A DNA stretch of 38,178 bases, taken from assembly GCA_900489925.1 (NCBI GenBank), contig UEHQ01000053.1:1-38178 (forward strand), given 5' to 3'. Of this stretch, positions 7,369 through 15,538 are shown one piece after another. Each line of letters opens with the position of its first letter. Position 1 is the first letter of the stretch. The notes under the pieces are model-generated. The model was not told the origin of the DNA. It was given only the letters and a program-made list of their open reading frames with translations, and searched no databases. Origin of the DNA: Hyphomicrobiales bacterium. Lineage in GTDB: Bacteria; Pseudomonadota; Alphaproteobacteria; Rhizobiales; Rhizobiaceae. Both the position numbers and the translations under genes were made by a program.

Positions 7369-10329
7369 CTAAACCAACAGACGAAGGTGCGGCTTGTGGT
7401 GTGGAGTGAGTGAAAACAGTGCCCGCGCATCGGTTTCTTCGACGAGCCAATCTCCGTTCTGGCCAAGCATCCAGGCATCCCGGCTGTTGTCCTGGAACCA
7501 GTTCGCCCGGTTGCCAATGACGTATAGTCGTCGTCTTGCGCGCGTGACGGCGACGTTGATGATGTTTGGCTTGGCAAGTGCCCAGGAAATGCTGCCAGCA
7601 TCGTACGCACCCAAGACCAGGAGCACAATCTCTGCCTCTTTGCCCTGAAACGAATGAACAGTTCCGATCGACCGTTCCGCCCATTCCTCGATCACCTCGG
7701 GAGCGATCGATCCGAACAATTCGTGTGTACTCGGCAGCAGATCCTGCTTGATACCCATCGCCACCTTCCGGAAAGGCGAGATCACGAAGAGATCAGGCAA
7801 TTGGCCTCGATGTTGGGGTGGCCGGCACTCCGCGAGGCGGGACATGATGTAGCAGGCCAGAGCACCCTCCTCAGGCACATAGAACTTGTCGGGCATCTCG
7901 GATGCACTACGGACGTTGAACCATGCACTCTCGGGTCCAAAGGTGAGCCGATCGTTGCCGACCGCTTCTTCGGCCTCAAACGCGTTGTTGGCCAGAACCA
8001 TTGTCTGCTCGTAGGCCAGCCCGTTGGAAATCGAAAACATCGGCTCGACGCACCGACGGTGGACCCGCAATGGCGCTCCGATCCACTTGCCGTTGCGCTT
8101 CGCGCCAAATGGATTGATCCGATCGGCCAGAGTTTGCAGCGAGCCCGCCTTGCTTCTGAACTCCTGTGTTATGCCAAATCTGCTCGCCAGGGCATCGTCA
8201 ACGGCGTTTCTGATCGCGGAGATCGGCTCCAGTTGGAAGGGGTCTCCAATGACGATCGCACGCCTGGATCGAGACAACGCGTCAATTGCGTGATGGGTGG
8301 CGGCCTGCCCTGCCTCGTCAACGATCAACCACGGTATCGCATCGCGTCCCAGGCTTGCGAAGACATTCGCGAACGAGCAGAACGTGGAAGACACGACAGG
8401 AACAAGGAGGCTGAAGGTACTCCACAGATGACGGGCGGACGATGAAAGCCCAGACGTTTCCGGTTGCGTGATGAGTTCGGTCCATGCGCGAAGGTTGGCG
8501 CTGATAGGATCCCATGCGCGAGCGACGAAGGATTGATGCAGCGCCATCGCCGCGACGAAAAGGCTGGCACGCGCGTCCTCCAGAGCCTCCGACGTTCCGA
8601 CCAGCATTTCGGCTCTCGTGCGCGGGTCGGCATCGAGAAACTCGGCCGGCAAGACAACCTGCCCAAGCTCGTCGCGCGCTTCCTCGATCTGCCGCCGGGA
8701 CGCGGCAATGATGGGATGTGATTCGGACACCGTTGCCTCGGCCTGGCTTATGGCCAGTGAGCCATTGGTGGCCGATGGTGCCGCTATCATCACTGGCCGC
8801 GGACCAACTGTCTCGTGAAGCGATCGAAATTCCTCGGCCGAGCGCGCAAGCTCATCGAGACGAACGTGCTTTGCCTTGAGGTCATCCACCCTCGCCTTCG
8901 CGGCCCTGTATGTGACGCAGGCCTCACTCCAATCGCCAGTGCGGCTGCCGTCGTCATCAAGGCAACCGTCATCGATCAGCTCAGCGATAGCCGACGCGCA
9001 TCGATCTCTATTCTGCTTGTTTCCGAGCGGCGCCGAAACCGAACCCCACGCAGGCGACGCGACCTGGTGCTGAGAGAGAATGCGCTCGGCGAGCTTCGGC
9101 AGATGGTTTAGCTGTTCGCCATACCGTTCGCCGATCTTCGACCGCTTGGGAAGCTCGAGCGTCAGGTTGTTGACCGCGCCATTGTTCGAACTCGCAATGG
9201 CGATGAGGAAGTCGTGCAGAGCATTGTCGATCTCGAACCAGGACCCATGCTGGCTTGTGCCAGTGGTTTTGAAGGCGTCCAGCGGATCGTCGAACCGCAA
9301 AAGGACTTCTGCGCGACGACTGATGATCTCTGCGATGATATCCATCACCAGCGTTGTCTTGCCGGTTCCGGGCGGCCCGTTGATCGAGAATACGCCTTCT
9401 TTCGAGGTCCTTGCGAACAGCTCGTTGACGGCGACCTGCTGGTGGGGCGACAGCGAGAAGTCGGAGGGCCACCGCGCAGAGGGATAGCGATCGGTTTCAA
9501 GGCTTTTCAGGGCTGTTGCGTCGCTTCCCGCATCGAAGTCGGACTCGGCCGAAGGCTGGGTCAGCAGATTCCATGCAGCACCGATCACGAAGCCGTCCTC
9601 GACATCGCAGCGCAGTTGCCGCAGTAGCCCAGGGTAGGCATTGCCAAAAAGCCTGGCGTCCCTGATCTTCCTCGGCTTCTTTCCATCCTCGATGGTTTTT
9701 GAGCGGGCAACGACGACGCATTTGATTGATGGTCTGAGATGGGCCGGGAGCTTCAGAGCGTTGAATGCCTGATCGGCAAGCGCCTCTGCTATCGCTAGTG
9801 GCTTTGTCCGTGTCTTCAGCCGCTTCTTGAATTCGCCCTCCAGCAGGTCGGTATATTCCGCGAAGGTAATCGTGGAGGATTCGCTCACGGTTGCGAGGTC
9901 GAAAAGGAAGCGGCTGACAACCAGGGAGCCTTTTTCGGCGGCGTTCTTTCCGGAAACCGCAAAGGTTCCTGAGAATGTGAACCGGTCGTCGTCTATGGGG
10001 TCGGATTCCTTGGAGCCTTGATCTGGTTGCCAACGTTGAACGAGAAGCTTGTCGCATCCCCGCATCGACGCGAGACCGAAGCGCACGAACTGCCGGGTTG
10101 TTTTGGTCTCATCTCGCATCGATGGCCAGGAATCGCGATTGCTCAAGATATGTGTGACGGCCACATTGGGAGCCAGTTCGCCATCGTCTTCGGCGATCGG
10201 GGCGCTGTAGCGTTCGACATTCTCCCAGTATTCAAGCAGGTTCAGCACTTGCTCGCGAGGAGGTGCGCTTGATGGTGCCCGACCCTGAAGGCGATGCTCC
10301 GCATCTGGAATGGGCATTGTATCTACCAT
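7369..10329 (-). CDS. SF1 UPF1-like DNA/RNA helicase (AAA_11/AAA_12)
   Basis: The 986-residue protein has the SF1 set in order: Q-motif-like SPHQQVAVNEL (about 294), Walker A NGPPGTGKTT (317-326), Walker B IVDEAGQAA (669-677), motif III GDPFQLEPI (695-703), motif IV-like VHRRC (756), motif V GTVHSFQGKEAEIV (889) and motif VI VAVTRARRRLYVIG (926-939). DEAGQ and the final motif place it with the UPF1/DNA2-like helicases. An unusually long insert of about 300 residues, partly coiled-coil (480-560), separates motif I from motif II. The first 290 residues are a family-specific N-terminal region. No nuclease motif was found. It is a single-gene unit. Such helicases occur in defence islands, but that role is only a possibility here. 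Confidence 0.85.
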   Translation of the reverse strand: MVDTMPIPDAEHRLQGRAPSSAPPREQVLNLLEYWENVERYSAPIAEDDGELAPNVAVTHILSNRDSWPSMRDETKTTRQFVRFGLASMRGCDKLLVQRWQPDQGSKESDPIDDDRFTFSGTFAVSGKNAAEKGSLVVSRFLFDLATVSESSTITFAEYTDLLEGEFKKRLKTRTKPLAIAEALADQAFNALKLPAHLRPSIKCVVVARSKTIEDGKKPRKIRDARLFGNAYPGLLRQLRCDVEDGFVIGAAWNLLTQPSAESDFDAGSDATALKSLETDRYPSARWPSDFSLSPHQQVAVNELFARTSKEGVFSINGPPGTGKTTLVMDIIAEIISRRAEVLLRFDDPLDAFKTTGTSQHGSWFEIDNALHDFLIAIASSNNGAVNNLTLELPKRSKIGERYGEQLNHLPKLAERILSQHQVASPAWGSVSAPLGNKQNRDRCASAIAELIDDGCLDDDGSRTGDWSEACVTYRAAKARVDDLKAKHVRLDELARSAEEFRSLHETVGPRPVMIAAPSATNGSLAISQAEATVSESHPIIAASRRQIEEARDELGQVVLPAEFLDADPRTRAEMLVGTSEALEDARASLFVAAMALHQSFVARAWDPISANLRAWTELITQPETSGLSSSARHLWSTFSLLVPVVSSTFCSFANVFASLGRDAIPWLIVDEAGQAATHHAIDALSRSRRAIVIGDPFQLEPISAIRNAVDDALASRFGITQEFRSKAGSLQTLADRINPFGAKRNGKWIGAPLRVHRRCVEPMFSISNGLAYEQTMVLANNAFEAEEAVGNDRLTFGPESAWFNVRSASEMPDKFYVPEEGALACYIMSRLAECRPPQHRGQLPDLFVISPFRKVAMGIKQDLLPSTHELFGSIAPEVIEEWAERSIGTVHSFQGKEAEIVLLVLGAYDAGSISWALAKPNIINVAVTRARRRLYVIGNRANWFQDNSRDAWMLGQNGDWLVEETDARALFSLTPHHKPHLRLLV

Positions 10330-10647
10330 GCGGAAATGCCCCCATCGTTGGAATTGAAGCGCACTTGTTGAAGACAGGTCTCCTGTCCGGCTGGGGCGAC
10401 CAGAATCGGAAAACTCGACCGGGGAACCTTGCTCAAGGTTCGGCTGGCGTGGTTAACAACGGGTTAATCGTGCTGTGCTGACCTGTCTGGACGAGCTCTG
10501 TCCGGCGCCGATCAGGGGTCAAAGCCAGCGATGTGAATAGGCCGTGACAGTCGTTTATAGGATATGAAGTGTCGGAAAAATGATACCCGCAGTGTCGGAT
10601 GAGCCTAGAGTTCGGGCCTTCTGCAAAACAAGTCGACTGGACAGTGC
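10330..10647. other. Intergenic region with a short direct repeat
   Basis: This gap lies between the divergently read helicase gene and the small gene at 10648. AGTGTCGGA occurs at 10568 and again at 10591, 23 bp apart. No coding frame with a ribosome-binding site was seen. Promoters for both flanking genes are expected here but no clear -35/-10 pair could be assigned. Confidence 0.35.
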
Positions 10648-10866
10648 ATGAAAGCCTTAGAGTACAGGGCTGCGGTTGCCGTCACAGGTTTGAATGCCGC
10701 AGATATCAAGACGCTTTTTGGCGTGGAGCTGTCGAGCCATCTGGCTTGGGCGGAAGGAACTGAAGCAATTCCGCGTGCTGTGGCACTCGGCCTTCTCCTG
10801 ATGCTGGCGACCAACACCAATGTACGGCAAGCTGAAATATTGGTTTCCGATATCAAGGCCGCATGA
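10648..10866 (+). CDS. Small helical, possibly DNA-binding protein (72 residues)
   Basis: The product MKALEYRAAVAVTGLNAADI and on has an N-terminal helix, then LNAADIKTLFGVELSSHLAW, whose helix-turn-helix-like rhythm recalls small Xre/Cro folds (ADIKTLFGVE as first helix pair). The ending is a hydrophobic helix (ALGLLLMLATN). No strong ribosome-binding site is visible and the identification is weak. It might be a regulator or a plasmid gene of unknown role. It lies alone between the helicase and the DUF1778/GNAT pair. Confidence 0.4.
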   Translation: MKALEYRAAVAVTGLNAADIKTLFGVELSSHLAWAEGTEAIPRAVALGLLLMLATNTNVRQAEILVSDIKAA

Positions 10867-11000
10867 CGGCCGCCAGTTGGCTTCGTCGCTTATATCGGCG
10901 CTTCTCTGAGGCGTGAACCTCAATCTGTGCGGAAGAGACGCAAATCGATGTGATCTCGCAACAGCTACTCGCAGACCCTGTCTCGATCGTCGGTAGGGGC

Positions 11001-11543
11001 CTAGTCGAACATCTTTTTGATCGTCGCAATTGGGACGAACATCCGCATCGCGTTTGTCGGCAAAGGTTGGAAGCCGTATTCCTTGTAAAGGTTTGCTCGT
11101 CTTTCCGTCCGCTTGGCATCACCGCAATCCAGGACATCGAGCATGACGACTGCCGTACCTATGTTATCCGAGATGCGTGCTATTCGCGTCAAACAGTCGA
11201 TCAGCAGGTCGCCGCCGTATCCGCTGCCAGCGAATTTCAGGTCGCGACCGATCATTGAAATGTAGGCCGCGGGAATTGCCCCATGCCCGGGTCGGTCGCG
11301 CGCGAACTTTTTCGGAAGCTCCGTATAATCGACAGCGTGGCTGTTGATGGCGTAAAAGCCTATTATCGGGCCCGCGTCGTGCGTCATCACGAAAACACGA
11401 AGATTGTCGCTTTTTTGAAGCTTGTTTGCTGTCTTCTGAAAGAAGTTATCGACCTGTTCGACGCCGCACGAAAAAGCCGCCCGATCATGTTTCGAAGGAT
11501 CGAGCGGCTCGATGATTGGCTTTGGCGCTTCGTCTTTCGGCAT
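11001..11543 (-). CDS. GNAT-family acetyltransferase toxin (TacT/AtaT-like)
   Basis: The 180-residue protein opens IIEPLDPSKHDRAAFSCGVE, the usual start of TacT/AtaT-type GNAT toxins. It contains the acetyl-CoA-binding segment GRDLKFAGSGYGGDLLIDCL and ends with YKEYGFQPLP followed by MRMFVPI, as toxins of this family do. These enzymes acetylate the amino group of charged tRNAs and block translation. The start codon overlaps the antitoxin stop by one base (TAATG), giving translational coupling. Length is normal (about 160-180). Which tRNA it would modify cannot be told from sequence. Confidence 0.85.
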   Translation of the reverse strand: MPKDEAPKPIIEPLDPSKHDRAAFSCGVEQVDNFFQKTANKLQKSDNLRVFVMTHDAGPIIGFYAINSHAVDYTELPKKFARDRPGHGAIPAAYISMIGRDLKFAGSGYGGDLLIDCLTRIARISDNIGTAVVMLDVLDCGDAKRTERRANLYKEYGFQPLPTNAMRMFVPIATIKKMFD

Positions 11544-11851
11544 TATTTTGAAACGACAGTTTCCCTGTGACGCTTGAAAGCAGCCTTAAGTTTATCCGTC
11601 GGCTCTGGCGGGTTGTCCAGTGCAGCAAAAAACGCAGCATGATCGGCCGGCTGCAAAAGAGTCCGTTCATGAGCGGCAATCGTCGTCATGGCCGATTGAT
11701 AAGCCGCGTTGATCGTAAAAGCGGAGTCGTCTACACCGGACAGTGCAGCAGCGCGCTGGATTGCTGCCTTGATGCGCGCCTTCGTACGGAATCCCATACG
11801 TGCGTCGTTTGGTTCATCGATTTCAGCAGTCACGTCTTTGAAAGCAAACAT
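11543..11851 (-). CDS. DUF1778 antitoxin (TacA-like)
   Basis: The 102-residue protein contains TKARIKAAIQRAAALSGVDD then SAFTINAAYQSA, matching the DUF1778 ribbon-helix-helix antitoxin family. The C-terminal part (LQPADHAAFFAALDNPPEPT then KLKAAF) is the conserved toxin-neutralising tail. AGGAGG lies five bases before the start. It precedes the GNAT toxin and overlaps it by one base. Together they should form a type II toxin-antitoxin module that represses its own promoter through the GTACGTCA sites upstream. Confidence 0.85.
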   Translation of the reverse strand: MFAFKDVTAEIDEPNDARMGFRTKARIKAAIQRAAALSGVDDSAFTINAAYQSAMTTIAAHERTLLQPADHAAFFAALDNPPEPTDKLKAAFKRHRETVVSK

Positions 11852-11887
11852 GGTCGCCTCCTATCCGGGAGTAATAGTATGATTTGT

Positions 11888-11953
11888 GTACGTCAAAATG
11901 ACGTACCAGTCAACTTGGTATTCGATCTTTGTACGTCAATTGTGTGTACGTGG
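11888..11953 (-). promoter_or_regulatory. Operator region of the DUF1778/GNAT module
   Basis: A perfect inverted repeat, GTACGTCA-AAA-TGACGTAC, lies at 11888-11906. A further GTACGTCA follows at 11931-11938 and a degenerate GTACGTGG at 11946-11953. The sites sit 37 to 102 bp upstream of the antitoxin start codon. The palindrome plus extra half-sites is the expected pattern for a ribbon-helix-helix antitoxin acting as conditional repressor. Confidence 0.6.
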
Positions 11954-12144
11954 CTATCTCCACACAACTCGCCCGTTGATTAGGATTGGCGGATAGCGTC
12001 CGAGTGGCTCGCAGTGAAAGCTAACTTGAGATGGCAGTTGGAGAAACCAAGACCTTGATCAGGGACGTGCCCTTTCGCTCGCCCATTGCTAGGTGCCTTT
12101 CTGGCTTCAGCTACGAGCGGTCCCTGCAATGCTACAATTGACCG

Positions 12145-13035
12145 TCAGCGAGTGCCCCTGACCATGGACTTGGCAATCTCGACGATATCATCCCTTGATG
12201 CGGTCGGGTCTTCTTTGTTCCAGGCAATCCCGAGGCCGATCCTGAAATCAATCCCCCTCACCTTCTTCAGAACGAAGGTTCGGTTGGGAATGTCCATCGT
12301 CCATTCCGGCGCAAAGCCAATACCAAGGCCGGCGGAAACGAGAGATACCAGCGAGTATGTGTCATCGCAGCTGTAGGCGATGTTCTTTGCTAGGTCGTAT
12401 TCATCGAACTTCTCATTGAAATAGCGCTCGGTGAAGGAGAGGTTCTGCCTGTTGAAGGCAATGATCTTCTGATCGCGCAGATCCTCGATCGAGATCTCGT
12501 CGCGCATGGCTAGAGGACTGCTCTCGGCCACCGCCAGCAGGTACTTCTCATGGGCAACCGAGAAGAACCGCAGCGACCCGATGTTTTCGACCGGTCGGAT
12601 GAAACCAAGATTGATCTGCCCGGTTTGGAGACCGCGAATAATATCACTGGTATTTCCCGATATGATATGGATGCGAACATCTGGAAATTTGTGAGCGATC
12701 TTGCCCAAGAATACCGGGAGCATGCCCATGGTGGCGGGATAGACGGTTCCGATCTTGATCTGGCGGACGCGACTGCCGCCGGCTGCGCGCGTCAGTTCAG
12801 CGGTCAGATCGATCTCACTGAGGATCCGGACGGCCCGATCATAGAAGGTGGCCCCTGCCCTCGTCAGCTCGACCCGTCGCGTGGAGCGGATGAACAGAGG
12901 GCAGCCAAGCTCCTTCTCCAGTGCCATGACATGATTGCTTAATGCCGGCTGGGCGATGCACATCTTCGCCGCAGCACGACCGAAGTGCAACTCCTCAGCA
13001 ACGGCTTTGAACATTGAGAGTTGACGTAGTTCCAC
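12145..13035 (-). CDS. LysR-family transcriptional regulator
   Basis: The 296-residue protein starts MELRQLSMFKAVAEELHFGR, then AAAKMCIAQPALSNHVMALE, the standard LysR winged helix-turn-helix at residues 1-60. It is followed by a linker helix and a co-inducer domain (about 90-290) with the typical IKIGTV strand and GLGIGFAP segment. The start is a GTG at 13035 with a weak ribosome-binding site. LysR regulators usually control an adjacent divergent gene; here the divergent neighbour, about 200 bp away, is only a small Xre-like gene. The target is therefore unclear and may have been lost. Confidence 0.9.
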   Translation of the reverse strand: MELRQLSMFKAVAEELHFGRAAAKMCIAQPALSNHVMALEKELGCPLFIRSTRRVELTRAGATFYDRAVRILSEIDLTAELTRAAGGSRVRQIKIGTVYPATMGMLPVFLGKIAHKFPDVRIHIISGNTSDIIRGLQTGQINLGFIRPVENIGSLRFFSVAHEKYLLAVAESSPLAMRDEISIEDLRDQKIIAFNRQNLSFTERYFNEKFDEYDLAKNIAYSCDDTYSLVSLVSAGLGIGFAPEWTMDIPNRTFVLKKVRGIDFRIGLGIAWNKEDPTASRDDIVEIAKSMVRGTR

Positions 13036-13243
13036 TCTTGAAACCGATCATAGATGCGAGCGGGTGAACGAGATCGATCGTCCAAACCGTGTCAGCCGTA
13101 AATTCAGCGTGGAAGTCGCGCGAATACAGAGACCGCACGACTGGAAGAATCAGCCCGTATTGCTTACAGTTGTAGTGATACACGATGCTGGGAACCCCGT
13201 CAAGCGATTTTCGCTACGGGTGTATTCATTTTTGACGGTGCGT

Positions 13244-13507
13244 ATGGCTAAGTTGACTCCGGAAGCGAACAGGGCGGCTCGAGCGATCTTGAAATGGTCC
13301 GTCCGTGATCTTGCCGATAAGGCGGGGATTGCATTCTCGACGGTTCATCGATTCGAGACTACCGGAAATGCTACCGAATCCACCAAGGAAAAGATCAAGG
13401 CTGCGTACGCCGCGCAGGGGGTGGAGATCACAAATGGGGACTACACCGGCGCTCGGTTGCTGCTGAAAAAGCCTGATGGGCTGGCACGCGGTCCCCAGAG
13501 CATTTAG
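13244..13507 (+). CDS. Xre-type helix-turn-helix regulator (87 residues)
   Basis: From the ATG at 13244 the product is MAKLTPEANRAARAILKWSV, then RDLADKAGIAFSTVHRFETT, a clear Xre helix-turn-helix at residues 10-45, followed by STKEKIKAAYAAQGVEITNG, the common ending of short rhizobial Xre proteins. The longer upstream reading (from 13064) has no protein-like pattern, so the ATG at 13244 is the start. No toxin partner is next to it. It probably acts as a small repressor of unknown target. Confidence 0.75.
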   Translation: MAKLTPEANRAARAILKWSVRDLADKAGIAFSTVHRFETTGNATESTKEKIKAAYAAQGVEITNGDYTGARLLLKKPDGLARGPQSI

Positions 13508-13892
13508 TTCAGAGCCATCGCTTTTGGCTTGGTGCGCGACCCATCGTTTTCAGCTCGCGGCTTAGGCGCGACCCGGTTGCGGAGGTGGCGGATAGCGTGT
13601 CTCGGTTCCCCAAACCGGACGCGATGGCCCGGCATAGCGACTTCGGGATCATCGGGTTCAAAGCTACAATCAGGGGTTTAACTGATACTAAACAAAGCAT
13701 TGTTTGAATTGAGATTTGCGCTTGGTTCTTCACAACAGGCTCTTCATTGGAGCTCACAGCGACATCGCTGTGTAAGGCCCGAGACCGATCACGTTTCATT
13801 GCCGCCTTTCCAAATTGTAATACTTTTTTGCTGGTTCCGACGCCATCTTACGTTTAGGTAAGCTTTAATTTAGGTCTACTTGGTGAAGTGAA
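13508..13892. other. No gene recognised
   Basis: An imperfect direct repeat, CCATCG(C)TTTT followed by GGCTT and GCGCGACC, occurs near 13514 and 13541. The segment just before 13893 is AT-rich and probably holds the promoter of the ArsR-like gene. The minus-strand frame at 13509-13799 lacks a ribosome-binding site and domain. Confidence 0.35.
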
Positions 13893-14207
13893 ATGAACGA
13901 TGACATAGCGGTCGCCGCTCAGGCGAAGCTCCTTGCCCTGCTTGCTAATGAAAAGCGCCTTCTCATCGCGTCTTATCTTCTCGATGACGAGCTGAGCGTC
14001 AACGAACTCGCGGACAAGGTCGGACTTTCCCAATCCTCCCTCTCCCAGCATCTCGCCAAATTCCGTTCGGCCAAGGCCGTGACCACAAGACGTGATGCCC
14101 AAACTGTCTACTATTCGACATCACACGAAGGTGTTCAAAGGATCCTGGAGGTGCTTGAGCAGCTGTTTCAACCGACAGCCGTGACCAAGGTCGCAAAATC
14201 AATATAA
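13893..14207 (+). CDS. ArsR/SmtB-family winged-helix regulator without cysteines (NolR-like)
   Basis: The 104-residue protein has the ArsR winged helix: LLALLANEKRLLIASYLLDD, then ELSVNELADKVGLSQSSLSQ, HLAKFRSAKAV and the wing TTRRDAQTVYYS. It has no cysteine at all, so metal sensing of the classical kind is unlikely. The pattern NEKRL, LSQSSLSQHLAK and RRDAQTVYY closely resembles NolR of rhizobia, which regulates nodulation and other genes. This is a paralogue-level similarity, not proof of identity. GTGAAG precedes the start. The PAS gene follows about 85 bp downstream on the same strand and may be co-transcribed. Confidence 0.8.
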   Translation: MNDDIAVAAQAKLLALLANEKRLLIASYLLDDELSVNELADKVGLSQSSLSQHLAKFRSAKAVTTRRDAQTVYYSTSHEGVQRILEVLEQLFQPTAVTKVAKSI

Positions 14208-14292
14208 CTTCTGGATGTGGGCACTTGCCCGATTTAGCAACGTGTGATGAACATCGCACCAGGCCATGCTCAGTACGTGGCTGGGAGGTCCC

Positions 14293-14697
14293 ATGGTGCC
14301 GGACACACAAAGCTTGTTTGCTACACGGATCTCCGGTGAACGGATGCCAGATACCGGTCTGTTCACCTGGGACATGAACGACGATCTCGTCTATGCAGAT
14401 AGCGCGCTGGCAGAGCTATTTGGGCTCGACCCGAACGAGACCGAACGGGGGCTGCCGGTGCAGGCCTATCTTGACCGGGTCCATCCTGACGACGTCGGTC
14501 GTCTCGCCAAGCAGATCAGTGATGCCATCATCGCTCAGCATCCGACCGTCCAACACTATCGTGCAAAAAAGGCTGGTGGTTCCTATGCCCAGGTGTCCGC
14601 CTTCGGACGATGCTTTCGCGATCGTGAAGGAAATCCGGTCCACTATGCCGGGATCGTGGTGCCGTCCGAGACGTTCAGCGCTCGTCCCAGTCACTGA
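14293..14697 (+). CDS. Single PAS-domain protein
   Basis: The start at 14293 has GGGAGG four bases upstream. The 134-residue product is one PAS fold (PAS_3 type): GLFTWDMNDDLVYADSALAE, LFGLDPNE, DRVHPDDVGRLAKQI and, at the end, FRDREGNPVHYAGIVV. No kinase, cyclase or helix-turn-helix domain is attached, so it can only sense or bind and must act through a partner. It follows the ArsR-like regulator on the same strand. Ligand and partner unknown. Confidence 0.75.
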   Translation: MVPDTQSLFATRISGERMPDTGLFTWDMNDDLVYADSALAELFGLDPNETERGLPVQAYLDRVHPDDVGRLAKQISDAIIAQHPTVQHYRAKKAGGSYAQVSAFGRCFRDREGNPVHYAGIVVPSETFSARPSH

Positions 14698-14841
14698 AGG
14701 ATAAATGCGCCGCGCCATCGCGCCTCTTCTGCATGGGGTCAGTTGCTCGGGTCATTGGGGCACGCGACTGTGGCGTCCTCCGAGAAGCAACCTTGACAGG
14801 GCTGCCTGGCCCGACCCACGAACCCGGCACTCAGGACCAGA

Positions 14842-15504
14842 TCATTCCGCCTCTTCAACTGTCTTCGGAAAGAGCTGCGTGATGTTCGAACCCGTTGACG
14901 CTAGCGCTACCTTCTTCATGCGAAGGTTGGTTTCGCCGCCCGTCTTCAAGATCGCAGCAAAACCTTCGCGCTGGCGATAAAATTCGGGCTTGGCAGGCAA
15001 GTGCAGATCAAACTCCCCAAGCAATCGCTCGAGAAGATCGAGGGCCTTGCTCGCTAGTTGCGCGTAACCCTGCTGGCGTCTTTCGAAGAACCTGTCGTAG
15101 TCAGGGCTTCCAAGATCAAGGGAATCCAGGGCGTAGGAGAGGTTGGTTACCCTGTTGGAGAGCCACATGATTTCATCGGACAGCTCATCGCCAAGCACGG
15201 CCCAGTCGGCATCCTTAGGCAAGGCAAAGACCGGATCCGGCGCGTGAAATGCAAACTCCCCCTCGTCCATCGGATTGAACTCGGGGCTGTCATGAACCGC
15301 AGCGTAGCTGGCACCGACAAAGTCATCCAGAGCCAATATCGTCAGCATCGCCAGGCTCCTGGCCTCGGCCCTGGAACCGCGGCTGCTTGCTCCCTTCATC
15401 TTCTGGATCGCGGGAAGTGTAAAAGCCCCGGCCGCAAAAGAGCCACAGCCAATCACGGCTCCTATTGCAATAATGGCCTGGGTGGTTTCGAAGAACTGCG
15501 TCAA
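14842..15504 (-). CDS. Membrane-anchored protein of unknown function
   Basis: The TTG start at 15504 is preceded by GAGGTGA, a strong ribosome-binding site. The 220-residue protein has one hydrophobic segment at about residues 9-32 (IIAIGAVIGCGSFAAGAFTL) and then a long soluble, mainly helical part rich in acidic residues and aromatic pairs, such as DDFVGASYAAVHDSPEFNP and DRFFERRQQGYAQLASKALD. The orientation suggests a short outside N-terminus and a cytoplasmic body, but this is inference. It is the last gene of a minus-strand set behind the protease (34-bp gap), so the two are likely co-expressed. No family recognised. Confidence 0.65.
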   Translation of the reverse strand: MTQFFETTQAIIAIGAVIGCGSFAAGAFTLPAIQKMKGASSRGSRAEARSLAMLTILALDDFVGASYAAVHDSPEFNPMDEGEFAFHAPDPVFALPKDADWAVLGDELSDEIMWLSNRVTNLSYALDSLDLGSPDYDRFFERRQQGYAQLASKALDLLERLLGEFDLHLPAKPEFYRQREGFAAILKTGGETNLRMKKVALASTGSNITQLFPKTVEEAE

Positions 15505-15538
15505 AAGTCACCTCGTTGAGTAGGAGATGTGGATCGCA

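Noticed and set aside
7654..8445. Plus-strand 263-residue frame inside the helicase gene
   Set aside because: Antisense of the conserved helicase motifs V-II; composition is Arg/Gln/His-rich as expected of a shadow.
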